Positions 32,994 to 40,546 of a stretch of DNA of 64,000 bases are shown piece after piece; positions within the stretch are counted from its first letter, which is position 1, and every line of letters starts with the position of its first letter. The DNA is from Proteobacteria bacterium DTSAM18 (lineage in GTDB: Bacteria > Myxococcota_A > UBA796 > GCA-2862545). Location of the stretch: positions 248,001-312,000 of the forward strand of contig JARACJ010000002.1 of assembly GCA_028767165.1 (NCBI GenBank). Reading direction: 5' to 3'. The position numbers were made by a program, and so were the translations under genes. The notes beneath the pieces are model-generated. The model was given only the letters and a program-made list of their open reading frames with translations, was not told the origin of the DNA and made no database searches.

Positions 32994-35954
32994 ATGTCCC
33001 AGATCGAGCGCGCCATGAGTGCCGGTCAGCTGTCCCTTGCCGTCACCGGTGCCCTCCTGCGCGACGCCAACGTCATGCTCGCCCTCAAGGAGCGTGGCGC
33101 GCTGCATCCGATGGCCCTCTCCGGCACGCCCGTGGCCCCCGTGATCGTCCCCGGCGACAAGGGCATCGCCCGTGCCATCGCCACCAAGGGCGGTGTGCTC
33201 GCCATCGTCGAGCCCGGCCCGGCCGATCAGGTCTCCCTGCAGAAGCTGGCGCAGATGCTCAGCACCGCGCCGAACAAGCCCACGATCGTGGTGGTCGGCA
33301 AGAGCTTCAACGCGCTGGCCTTCTCCATGATGTTCCGCGGCATGAAGGTCGAGCACATCAAGGCCCGCGGCAAGAGCTGGCTCGAGAGCCTGCCGATCCC
33401 CTCCGCCGAGCAGGCACCGCTGCCCGAGGTCCCCAAGGCCAAGGCCCGCAAGACCTCCACGGACTCCGGCCCCCGGTTCTGCTTCGTCGGTCGCGACGAA
33501 GAGGTGGAGGCCCTGAAGGGTCACCTGTCCACCGGCGGCAGCACCGTGATCGTCGGCCCCCGCGGCATCGGCAAGACCTACCTCATCGAGCACGTGCTGG
33601 CCGAGGGCGACTACAAGCGTCTGCCCGATCTCGCCCTGGGCCGCGGTGTCGGCTTCGACACCCTGATCGCCCGCCTCGCCGAGATCACCAAGGCCGGTGG
33701 TTCCGATGTCCTGGCCACCCTCCTGGCGGGTGAGCACACCCCCAAGCAGGCCATCGACGCCGCACTCGAGGCCCTCTCCGCCGCCGAGGGCACCGAGGGC
33801 CAGGTCATGGTCGTCGAGGGTCTGCAGTTCGCCTCCGGCCGCGAGGGCGACTTCTTCCGCAAGTCCCGCCTCGAGCTGCTGGCCGAGGCCCTGCTCACGG
33901 CCTCCTTCCCGCTGCGCATCGTCTGGACCAGCGTGGTGGCTCCCCGCTTCTTCCGCGAGTCCCGCACCAGCGAGCTCAAGATGGTCGAGCTGCAGGGCAT
34001 CAAGGGTCGCTTCTACCACGACATCTTCAGCGCCTACGGTGCCGGTGAGGTCGATCGCGACAAGTTCGGCCCCCTGTCCGAGAAGCTGCACGGCAACCCC
34101 TTCGCCGTGCGCACCGCCGCCATCGCCATCCGCCACACCCCGAGCCTGATCGACAACGAGAAGTTCTTCCGTCTGTCCGGCATCGACGACCGCTCCGGTC
34201 TGACCAAGCAGGTCGAGAAGCGGGTGGGCAAGCTCCCCGATCGCGCCAAGGCCCAGATCAAGTTCCTGGCCCACATCCGCTACCCCGTGGATGGCCAGGT
34301 GCTCAGCAAGCTCGGCATCAACCGCAAGGACCGGATGTTCCTGCTGTCCGAGGGCGTGCTCGACATGATCGGCACCGAGTCCGGAAGCAAGCGCTACCAG
34401 GTGCACAGCGTCGTGCGCTCCACCTTCTCCGCCCGTGAGGTCGCCGACTTCGACATCCTCGAAGAGGTGGGCAACATGTGGCGCGACTTCGCCGGCAAGG
34501 CCGAGGGCATCGAGGCCCTGGCCGCGGATCAGGAGGCCAACCGCTGCTTCCAGTCCGCCCGCAAGTACCGCTCCATGAAGAAGCTGGCCTACGCCGACTC
34601 CGACGCCGTGGTCGACTCCACCTACGGCCTGCTGCGCTCCAAGAGCCCCCGCTTCGATCTGGCCGAGCGCCGCATCGGCGACGTCCTCAAGGGTGACGCC
34701 TCCAACAGCGACGCGTACCTGCAGAAGCTCGAGATGCTCCGCAAGACCGACGCGAAGAACGCCGCGATCAAGCCGGTCATCGAGGAGGCCCTGTCCAAGG
34801 CCCTCGTGCCCGAGATCGTCCACGAGGTCGTCGGCATCTACCTCAAGCAGAACGCCCGCAACAAGGCGATCAAGGTGCTCGAGGATGCCGTCGTGGCCTT
34901 CCCCGACCAGTCCCGCCTGAAGACCCGCCTCGGCTCCCTGCTGCTGCGCGCCGGCCGTCGGGCCGATGCGGTCGACCTCTTCCGTCAGGCCATGGATCTC
35001 GATCCCATGCTGCCCGACGCCTACGGTCTGCTGGGCATGGCCCGCCGTGAGGAGGGCACCCTCAAGCTCGACGAGGCCGAGACCCTCCTGCGTGAGGCCG
35101 TCCGCCTCGCCCCCGGCGATCTGGTCCAGACCAGCCGCCTGGTCGGTCTGCTCCTCGACATCGCCAAGGGCATGCCCGAGCGCGCCGAGTCCGCCCGCGA
35201 GGAGGTGGCCCAGCTGCTCGAGGATCTCCTGCAGATGCCCGGCAACAAGGAGTCCCACGAGGTGCACCTGCTGTGGGCCGTCGCGCTGCGCGAGCAGGGC
35301 ACGGATCTGGAGCGCGCCGCCTGGTTCCTGAAGAAGGCCCGCAAGTTCGCGCCCCGCAACCGCTCCGTGCTGTCCCGTCTCGACGTCGAGGACGCGCGCC
35401 TGCTCGTGGCCCAGGGCAAGCTCGGCAAGGCCGAGAAGCTCCTCAAGCAGCTCGGCCGCAAGGAGCCCCAGAACCACCGCGTGTTCGCCGCTCTCGCCAC
35501 CGTGTTCGAGGCCATGGGCCAGAACGTCGCCGCCCATGCCGAGCTCGCTCGCGCATGTGACCGCGTCTCTCCCCACTCCCTCGACCGCCAGTCCTACGAG
35601 GCCGACATGGCGCGCCTGCAGGCGCTGATCGAGGCCGGCGCCGGCCTGGTCGACGTCGGTGCGGCTTCGGAGGCACCCGCTGCCCCCGAGGCTCCCGAGG
35701 CTCCCGAGGCTCCCGAGGCTCCCGAGGTGCCCTCCACGGAAGAGGTGGCCGCGGGTGAGGCTGCTGCCTCCACCGAGGCACTGGGCGAGGAGGTCGCTCC
35801 TTCCGAGGCTGCACTCGGTGAGGCTGCCGCCAAGGCTGCGTCCGCCGAGGAGGCACCTGCTGCCGAGGAGGCACCTGCTGCCGAGGAGGCCGCTTCCGAG
35901 GAGGCCGCTTCCCATGACGAGGCCGCCGACGAGGACAAGCCCGCCGACGCCTGA
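32994..35954 (+). CDS. P-loop (STAND/AAA-like) ATPase with TPR repeats and acidic Ala/Glu/Pro tail
   Basis: 986 residues from ATG 32994, with GAGGAG nearby. An alpha/beta N-terminal domain (1-140) that I do not recognise is followed by an ATPase with Walker A GPRGIGKT (about 188-195) and a weak Walker B (VMVVEG). A winged-helix-like piece (GQVLSKLGINRKDRMFLLSEGVLDMIG), TPR helices (about 600-880) and a low-complexity tail of PEA repeats and EEAPA units follow. The architecture is like signal-transduction STAND proteins, but the codon choice is extremely biased to C-ending codons, as in highly expressed genes. It is flanked by its own terminator. No effector domain known from defence systems is visible. 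Confidence 0.7.
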   Translation: MSQIERAMSAGQLSLAVTGALLRDANVMLALKERGALHPMALSGTPVAPVIVPGDKGIARAIATKGGVLAIVEPGPADQVSLQKLAQMLSTAPNKPTIVVVGKSFNALAFSMMFRGMKVEHIKARGKSWLESLPIPSAEQAPLPEVPKAKARKTSTDSGPRFCFVGRDEEVEALKGHLSTGGSTVIVGPRGIGKTYLIEHVLAEGDYKRLPDLALGRGVGFDTLIARLAEITKAGGSDVLATLLAGEHTPKQAIDAALEALSAAEGTEGQVMVVEGLQFASGREGDFFRKSRLELLAEALLTASFPLRIVWTSVVAPRFFRESRTSELKMVELQGIKGRFYHDIFSAYGAGEVDRDKFGPLSEKLHGNPFAVRTAAIAIRHTPSLIDNEKFFRLSGIDDRSGLTKQVEKRVGKLPDRAKAQIKFLAHIRYPVDGQVLSKLGINRKDRMFLLSEGVLDMIGTESGSKRYQVHSVVRSTFSAREVADFDILEEVGNMWRDFAGKAEGIEALAADQEANRCFQSARKYRSMKKLAYADSDAVVDSTYGLLRSKSPRFDLAERRIGDVLKGDASNSDAYLQKLEMLRKTDAKNAAIKPVIEEALSKALVPEIVHEVVGIYLKQNARNKAIKVLEDAVVAFPDQSRLKTRLGSLLLRAGRRADAVDLFRQAMDLDPMLPDAYGLLGMARREEGTLKLDEAETLLREAVRLAPGDLVQTSRLVGLLLDIAKGMPERAESAREEVAQLLEDLLQMPGNKESHEVHLLWAVALREQGTDLERAAWFLKKARKFAPRNRSVLSRLDVEDARLLVAQGKLGKAEKLLKQLGRKEPQNHRVFAALATVFEAMGQNVAAHAELARACDRVSPHSLDRQSYEADMARLQALIEAGAGLVDVGAASEAPAAPEAPEAPEAPEAPEVPSTEEVAAGEAAASTEALGEEVAPSEAALGEAAAKAASAEEAPAAEEAPAAEEAASEEAASHDEAADEDKPADA

Positions 35955-35974
35955 GTCCAGGCCCACCGGCACGC

Positions 35975-36010
35975 AGGCCGCGTCCGTCCCTTCGGGGATG
36001 GGCGCGGCCT
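35975..36010 (+). terminator. Strong hairpin terminator after the ATPase-TPR gene
   Basis: A 16-bp stem, all positions paired including two G-U, closed by TTCG (35991-35994), lies 21 bp after the stop. It is followed by the T-containing TCGTCGTTTC. Confidence 0.8.
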
Positions 36011-36057
36011 TCGTCGTTTCCGGAGGCGTTGCGGCTGTGGGGCACCAAGACGACGAA

Positions 36058-36083
36058 GGGCCGCCTCCGGCTGGAGGCGGCCC
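36058..36083 (-). terminator. Hairpin downstream of the 36109 lipoprotein gene
   Basis: A perfect 11-bp stem GGGCCGCCTCC / GGAGGCGGCCC with a GGCT loop, 25 bp past the stop codon of the minus-strand gene. It faces the terminator at 35975-36010. Confidence 0.65.
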
Positions 36084-36108
36084 TCGTGGGTGCCCGAGAG
36101 GGCGGTGA

Positions 36109-36888
36109 TCAGCGAGCGAGGACCAGGGTGGTCAGCTCGGTGATCTTGCCGTCGAAGGTCAGCTCACCATCGACGACGTTGGCCGTGCCCACTTCGTGCC
36201 ACTCGGATGCGTTGGGCTCGATGTAGTACAGGCTGGCCTCGCCGTCGGCGACGTCCCAGATGTTGGTCATGCGGACGGAGGCGTCGGCCGCGTGGTGGTA
36301 GGGGCCGAGGTACCACACACCGAGGACCTCGGTCTCCTCGAGTCCTTCGATGGCAGGGGCCACGTCGGATGCGTCGGAGATGTGGAACTCGGTGCTGCTC
36401 TCGGCCAGGCCGAGGTTGGTCACGGTGTCCTGGCCGATGGTCATCCAGATGCCGGGCGCGACCTCCACCTCGGTGGTGGTCTCGGGGATGGTCTGCAGGT
36501 TCTCCCGCTCGAGCATGGTGACGTCCACGGTGACGGTGGAGTCGTTCGCGACGGTGTAGGGCAGGACCACGGCAGCCCAGTTGGTGCCATCCTGGGGGAT
36601 GAGCTTGAAGGTGCCGACGCCGGGCGTGAGGCCGGAGTAGACGTACTCGCCGTTCTCGAAGGACTCGGGGAGGTAGCAGGCGGAGGTACCGCGGCAGTAC
36701 TGCACGTTCACGTCGGTGACGGGCGTGCTGGCCTCGCTGGTGACGACGCCTTCCAGGCCGGACGTGCCCGCGGGGATTCCGCCACCTGTGTCGGTGGATC
36801 CGGTGCTGCCGGTGGGATCGGTGGTGTCGTCCGAGTCGTCGCTGCAAGCCATGGTGGCCGCGAGGGAGAGAGCGAGAAGAATGCGCAT
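36109..36888 (-). CDS. Lipoprotein with carboxypeptidase-regulatory-like fold (paralog of 37122)
   Basis: 259 residues. A signal with lipobox (TMAC, Cys 15) is followed by a Ser/Asp/Thr/Gly linker typical of myxobacterial lipoproteins and a beta-rich domain beginning SGLEGVVTSEASTPVTDVNVQYC. The opening resembles Ig-like carboxypeptidase regulatory domains. The second half (TTTEVEVAPGIWMTIG ... VWYLGPYHHAADA ... LTFDGKITELTTLVLAR) aligns well with the neighbouring lipoprotein, so the pair is a duplication. The start ATG 36888 has AGGAG. It is expected on the outer membrane or surface; the function is unknown. Confidence 0.7.
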   Translation of the reverse strand: MRILLALSLAATMACSDDSDDTTDPTGSTGSTDTGGGIPAGTSGLEGVVTSEASTPVTDVNVQYCRGTSACYLPESFENGEYVYSGLTPGVGTFKLIPQDGTNWAAVVLPYTVANDSTVTVDVTMLERENLQTIPETTTEVEVAPGIWMTIGQDTVTNLGLAESSTEFHISDASDVAPAIEGLEETEVLGVWYLGPYHHAADASVRMTNIWDVADGEASLYYIEPNASEWHEVGTANVVDGELTFDGKITELTTLVLAR

Positions 36889-37069
36889 GGAAGCTCCTGG
36901 TGGGGTCCACGGGTGTGCGGAACGGTAGTGCCTTCATGGCCTGAGGTGGAAAGCACTCTCATCTACAGAGGACCAACCATGACAAACCATGACACGCCGC
37001 AGCCGCAACACGGCCCGTGGACGCTTCGAGAAGGATCTCGGAGCGAGCATATCTGATGGGGTTTTCGGG

Positions 37070-37104
37070 CGTCCACGCCCGCGGTGCATGGTGGGGCGTG
37101 GACG
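37070..37104 (-). terminator. Hairpin after the 37122 lipoprotein gene
   Basis: An 11-bp stem CGTCCACGCCC / GGGCGTGGACG with a 13-base loop, 18 bp downstream of the stop, then GAAAACCCC on the minus strand. Confidence 0.6.
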
Positions 37105-37121
37105 TCAGCCGAAGAGCTGGA

Positions 37122-37907
37122 TCAGCGCACGAGCAGCAGGGTGCTCAGCTCGGTGACGCGGCCATCGAAGATGAGCTCGCCGGTGCGCTTGGTGCCGGCG
37201 CCCACGAGGTGCCACACGCCTTCGTCGGCGCGGTATTGGTACAGACGGGTCTCACCGTCTGCCACGCCCCAGACATCCTGCATGCGGATGTCGGCGTAGG
37301 CGACGTAGTGGTAGGGCTGCACGTAGAACAGGCCCAGGATCTCCTCGGCCTCGACCCCTTCGATGTGGGGCATGTCGGCGCTGGCGTCGGTCCAGGAGAA
37401 TTCGGTGGCCGGGGTGCCGACGCCCCTGGGCTGCACGGTGTCGGTGCCGAGGCTCATGAACACGCCGGGCGCCACCTCGACCTCGGTGGTGGTCTCGGGC
37501 AGCTCGACGGTGTGCTGCTTGGTCAGCATGGTGACGTCGAAGCTGAACGTGGCGTCGTCGGCGATCGTGATCGGCAGCGCGACGGGCGAGAGGTTGGAGT
37601 CGTTGGGGGGAACGAGCTTCATCGAGCCGGTGCCGCCCTTCAGGTGGGTGAACGTGAAGTTGCCGTTCTCCCAGACCTCCGGGGTGAAGCAGGTGCCCGA
37701 TTTGGGGCAGAACTGCACCGAGAGATCGACGACGGGGTTACCCTCTTCGTCCTGGATCAGTCCCTCGAGGCCGGCGGTGCCACGGTTCATGCCGGGGTCG
37801 AAGGCCTCGCCGGAGCCGGTGTCGCCGGTGGCGGGAAGGGGCTGATCGTCGGTGGTGCCGTCCGAGCAGGCTGCGGCCAGCAGGCCGAGAATCCACAGGT
37901 TGCGCAT
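37122..37907 (-). CDS. Lipoprotein, paralog of 36109
   Basis: 261 residues from ATG 37907, preceded by AGGAG; an in-frame GTG two codons upstream is less well placed. Lipobox LAAAC is followed by an Asp/Thr/Gly linker, then GLEGLIQDEEGNPVVDLSVQFC. The second half repeats the sister protein's pattern TTTEVEVAPGVFMSLG ... FYVQPYHYVAYADIRMQDVWGVADGE ... IFDGRVTELSTLLLVR. Conserved cysteines frame the first domain. It has its own terminator, so it is independently transcribed. The function is unknown. Confidence 0.7.
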   Translation of the reverse strand: MRNLWILGLLAAACSDGTTDDQPLPATGDTGSGEAFDPGMNRGTAGLEGLIQDEEGNPVVDLSVQFCPKSGTCFTPEVWENGNFTFTHLKGGTGSMKLVPPNDSNLSPVALPITIADDATFSFDVTMLTKQHTVELPETTTEVEVAPGVFMSLGTDTVQPRGVGTPATEFSWTDASADMPHIEGVEAEEILGLFYVQPYHYVAYADIRMQDVWGVADGETRLYQYRADEGVWHLVGAGTKRTGELIFDGRVTELSTLLLVR

Positions 37908-38029
37908 GTCCACTCCTGTTCATACGGGCGAGGGCATACCAGGGATGGTGGACCGTGGGCAACGTCTCGGAGAATTACGGACGTGATACCCCGTATATGT
38001 GATACCGGAAGGAAACAGGTGGGTGGCGA

Positions 38030-38713
38030 ATGCCGGTGTTTCGCATGCCAGACGAGCTGATCGTTCCCGACCCGCGCCTGGCGGACGAGTCGGGATTGCT
38101 GGCCGTGGGCGGTGATCTGAAGCCCGAGCGCGTCATGCTCGCCTACCGCAACGGCATCTTCCCGTGGTTCAGCGACGAGCAGCCGATCCTGTGGTGGAGT
38201 CCGGATCCCAGGATGGTGCTGTACCCGGAGGAACTGCGGATCGGCCGCAGCCTGGGCAAGCGGATCCGTTCCGGTCGCTACCGCATCACCTTCGACCAGG
38301 CGTTCGCGGATGTGATCGACGCCTGTCGCTCGGTGCCGCGGCCGGGCCAGGAGGGCACCTGGATCACCGATGACATGATGGCCACCTACCGGCAGCTCCA
38401 CCGCCAGGGCCACGCGCACTCCGTGGAGGCCTGGGAGGGCGACGAGCTCGTAGGCGGCCTGTACGGAATCGAGGTGGGGCGGGTGTTCTGCGGCGAGTCC
38501 ATGTTCGCGAAGGCGTCCGACGCGTCCAAGGTGGCCTTCGCGGCGGCCGTGGAGCGCCTGCGGGACCACGGCTGCGTCCTCGTCGACTGTCAGGTCTACA
38601 CCTCGCACCTCGAGCGCTTCGGGGCGCGGGAGATCGACCGGGAGGACTTCCTGGAGGTGCTGTGGGAGCAGGGGGAGCTGGCGATGCGGCCGGGGGTGTG
38701 GGATTCCAGGTGA
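38030..38713 (+). CDS. aat: Leucyl/phenylalanyl-tRNA-protein transferase
   Basis: 227 residues matching the Aat family throughout: LLAVGGDLKPERVMLAYRNGIFPWF, PILWWSPDPRMVLYPEEL, WITDDMMATYRQLHRQGHAHSVE, GGLYGIEVGRVFCGESMF and a C-terminal HLERFGAREIDREDFL. It transfers Leu or Phe from aminoacyl-tRNA to basic N termini, marking proteins for ClpAP in the N-degron pathway. The start ATG 38030 follows an AGGAAACAGG stretch. clpS is not in the window. Confidence 0.96.
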   Translation: MPVFRMPDELIVPDPRLADESGLLAVGGDLKPERVMLAYRNGIFPWFSDEQPILWWSPDPRMVLYPEELRIGRSLGKRIRSGRYRITFDQAFADVIDACRSVPRPGQEGTWITDDMMATYRQLHRQGHAHSVEAWEGDELVGGLYGIEVGRVFCGESMFAKASDASKVAFAAAVERLRDHGCVLVDCQVYTSHLERFGAREIDREDFLEVLWEQGELAMRPGVWDSR

Positions 38714-38810
38714 GGGTCTGGAATTTCACACGGAGAAACGGGGAGAACGGAGGGTGCACCGCAGAGGCGGGAGGCGGCTGTTCCTGGGGATGGCCCGCCC
38801 GAGAGGGCTG

Positions 38811-38986
38811 TGACGGGTCGAGGAGGGAACCGTTTGATCCAGAGTCTTGGAGAATCAGAGTTTCCAGAGAATCTGACCACTCGATCTTCATCCGATGAGC
38901 GGATGGCCTCCCGACCTGGCGAAGACCCCTTGGAATTCTCGGCAACTCCGAACCTCTGGATCAGATGCTCCCATCACGAGCAGCCC
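38811..38986. mobile_element. MITE-like element, copy 1
   Basis: About 176 bp, non-coding. The left arm GGGTCGAGGAGGGAAC...TTTGATCCAGAG (38815-38844) is the imperfect reverse complement of the right arm CTCTGGATCAGATGCTCC...CACGAGCAGCC (38954-38985). Inner arm sequences (GAGAATCAGAG / GGAATTCTC) and a CGATGAGCGGATGG core are shared with copy 2. No transposase is encoded. Confidence 0.75.
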
Positions 38987-39080
38987 CGGACGCACGAGAA
39001 GCGGATCGAGCCCCGTGTTCCCACAGGCCTGCAGAGCCGGGAGGCGGTGGTTCTTGGGGATGGCCTGCCCGAGAGGGCTG

Positions 39081-39256
39081 CCGTGGGTCGAGGTGGGATC
39101 CACTTGATCCAGCGTCTTGGAGGATCAGAGATCCAGAGAATCTGATCATTCGAATTCCACTCGATGAGCGGATGGCCTTCCGAGCGACCGACGGTCTCTT
39201 TGAATTCTCAGGATCTCCAATCCTCTGGATCAAATGGCTCCCGTCTCAAGTTGCCC
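39081..39256. mobile_element. MITE-like element, copy 2
   Basis: About 176 bp. The left arm is GTGGGTCGAGGTGGGATC...CTTGATCCAG. The right arm reads GAATTCTCAGGATCTCCAAT then CCTCTGGATCAAATGG; its reverse complement matches the left arm of the copies at 42702 and 45250 with a single mismatch over about 34 bp. It lies exactly 270 bp from copy 1. Confidence 0.8.
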
Positions 39257-39354
39257 CAGACGCACGAGAAGCGGACGAAGCCACGAGTTCCCACATGCTC
39301 CCTCCGCTCCCTCCGCTCCCTCCGCTTCCTCCGTGTGAGGCAGCAGGCGCCCCT

Positions 39355-40470
39355 TCAGTCCTCGTCGATCTCCAGCAGATCATCGAGATCCAGGTCGTCG
39401 GTCAGCTCGACGATCTCCTCGTCGTCGCTCGAGGCGTCGTCCTGCTCGTCGGATGCGGGGGCCTCGCTCTTCCTGGACCGCCTGGACGTGCGGGGTGCTT
39501 CGACCTCGGCCTCCTCGGTCTCCTCGGCCTCGCTGGCCTCGGTCTCCTCGGAGGTGTCCTGGTCGTCCTTGCCCTTCTTCTTGCGACGGCGGCCGCGGCG
39601 GCTCTGCTGGCGCTCCATCTGGGCCTCCCAGGAGGTCTCCTCCGGGCCCGCGGGCACGGGGAAGGGGCCCTGCTCGGCTTCGTTCCAGACCTGGCGCAGC
39701 TCGTACAGGGCGCGGTCCCAGCGGGCGAGCATGGGGGGGATGGCGAAGGGCACGAGCAGGGTGCCCGCCTTGTCGGTCAGGGTCTGCAGGCGGGGTGCCA
39801 CGCGGTTGATGGGCTCGTGGCTGTACACGCCGAGGGCGGGGCCCTGCTTGTCGCGGTGCAGGAGCAGCACGGCCTTGGTGTGTTCCAGCAGAGGCGGCAG
39901 CGCGCGGGGCTGGTACTGCGCCGGCGGGGAGTCGACGGTGGACAGGCCCACGAGACTGAAGATCAGCTCCTTGACGGACTCGTCGAGCTCGAGGTCGTCG
40001 TCGGCCAGGAGGAAGCCGCTCACCTTGGGGTTGTCGGGGTCGGTGCCGAGGACGTTGCGGATCTCGCGGATGCCGGAGACCTTCTTGAACCAGCGGACCC
40101 GGATCTCCTCGATGCGGCCGCCGGCCCGGTAGCCGGTGTACATCTCGACGTCTTCGGCGTCTTCGGGGATGTCGGCCGGGTGGCCGTCCTCGCAGAACGC
40201 CAGCAGGGGCTTGCGGGGGAACAGGGCGGCGATGAGCTGGGGCAGGTCGATGCCGGTGTGGCTCAGGCCACGGCGGGCGTCGGCAGCGGAGTCGTCGGAG
40301 AACTCGGCACCCGAGACCACCAGACGGTGGATGGGTTCGTCGGGGGCTTCCTCATCCAGCAGCTCCCAGGGTTCGATCCACCGCTCGCGACCGCGACAGA
40401 GGCGACCGGGCTTGCAGGGTTCGAAGTCATTCTCGGCGTAGCCGACTGCACGAATCATCAGATTGCTCAT
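39355..40470 (-). CDS. Hypothetical protein with charged, disordered C terminus
   Basis: 371 residues from ATG 40470. The N-terminal ~270 residues are mixed alpha/beta (RWIEPWELLDEE ... IHRLVVSGAEF ... LLVPFAIPPMLARWDRALYEL) with no motif I recognise. The last ~100 residues are low complexity: a basic patch (RRGRRRKKKGK), then long Glu/Asp/Ser stretches ending DDLDLDDLLEIDED, typical of a disordered acidic tail. No signal or membrane segment is seen. It is divergently transcribed from metG, with 76 bp between the starts. Confidence 0.7.
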   Translation of the reverse strand: MSNLMIRAVGYAENDFEPCKPGRLCRGRERWIEPWELLDEEAPDEPIHRLVVSGAEFSDDSAADARRGLSHTGIDLPQLIAALFPRKPLLAFCEDGHPADIPEDAEDVEMYTGYRAGGRIEEIRVRWFKKVSGIREIRNVLGTDPDNPKVSGFLLADDDLELDESVKELIFSLVGLSTVDSPPAQYQPRALPPLLEHTKAVLLLHRDKQGPALGVYSHEPINRVAPRLQTLTDKAGTLLVPFAIPPMLARWDRALYELRQVWNEAEQGPFPVPAGPEETSWEAQMERQQSRRGRRRKKKGKDDQDTSEETEASEAEETEEAEVEAPRTSRRSRKSEAPASDEQDDASSDDEEIVELTDDLDLDDLLEIDED

Positions 40471-40546
40471 CCACAGGCGAAGAAGTTGGGGCCGAGGCTT
40501 GCCGACCTGCTGTTGACGGATAGCAGGGATCGCTCAGGAGGCGCCC

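Larger units (their letters stand above)
38767..39306. repeat. Tandem pair of 270-bp repeat units carrying MITE-like elements
   Basis: Two units of 270 bp (38767-39036 and 39037-39306) align without net length change; for example CCCGAGAGGGCTG at 38798 and CTGCCCGAGAGGGCTG ending 39080, and GACGCACGAGAAGCGGA at 38989 and 39259. Each unit contains one inverted-repeat element (38811-38986; 39081-39256). The 641-bp gap between aat and the next gene holds nothing else, apart from a CACACGGAG-type purine-rich start (about 38727-38756) and a CTCCCTCCG run (39298-39330). Confidence 0.85.

Noticed and set aside
32994-35954. Antiphage STAND (Avs) defence gene
   Set aside because: The order resembles STAND proteins, but there is no recognised nuclease, TIR or protease effector, the Walker B is weak, codon use suggests high expression and the neighbours are housekeeping genes.
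38714-39354. Genes within the gap after aat
   Set aside because: The short frames follow the 270-bp repeat units and change frame between copies; they are non-coding repeat DNA.
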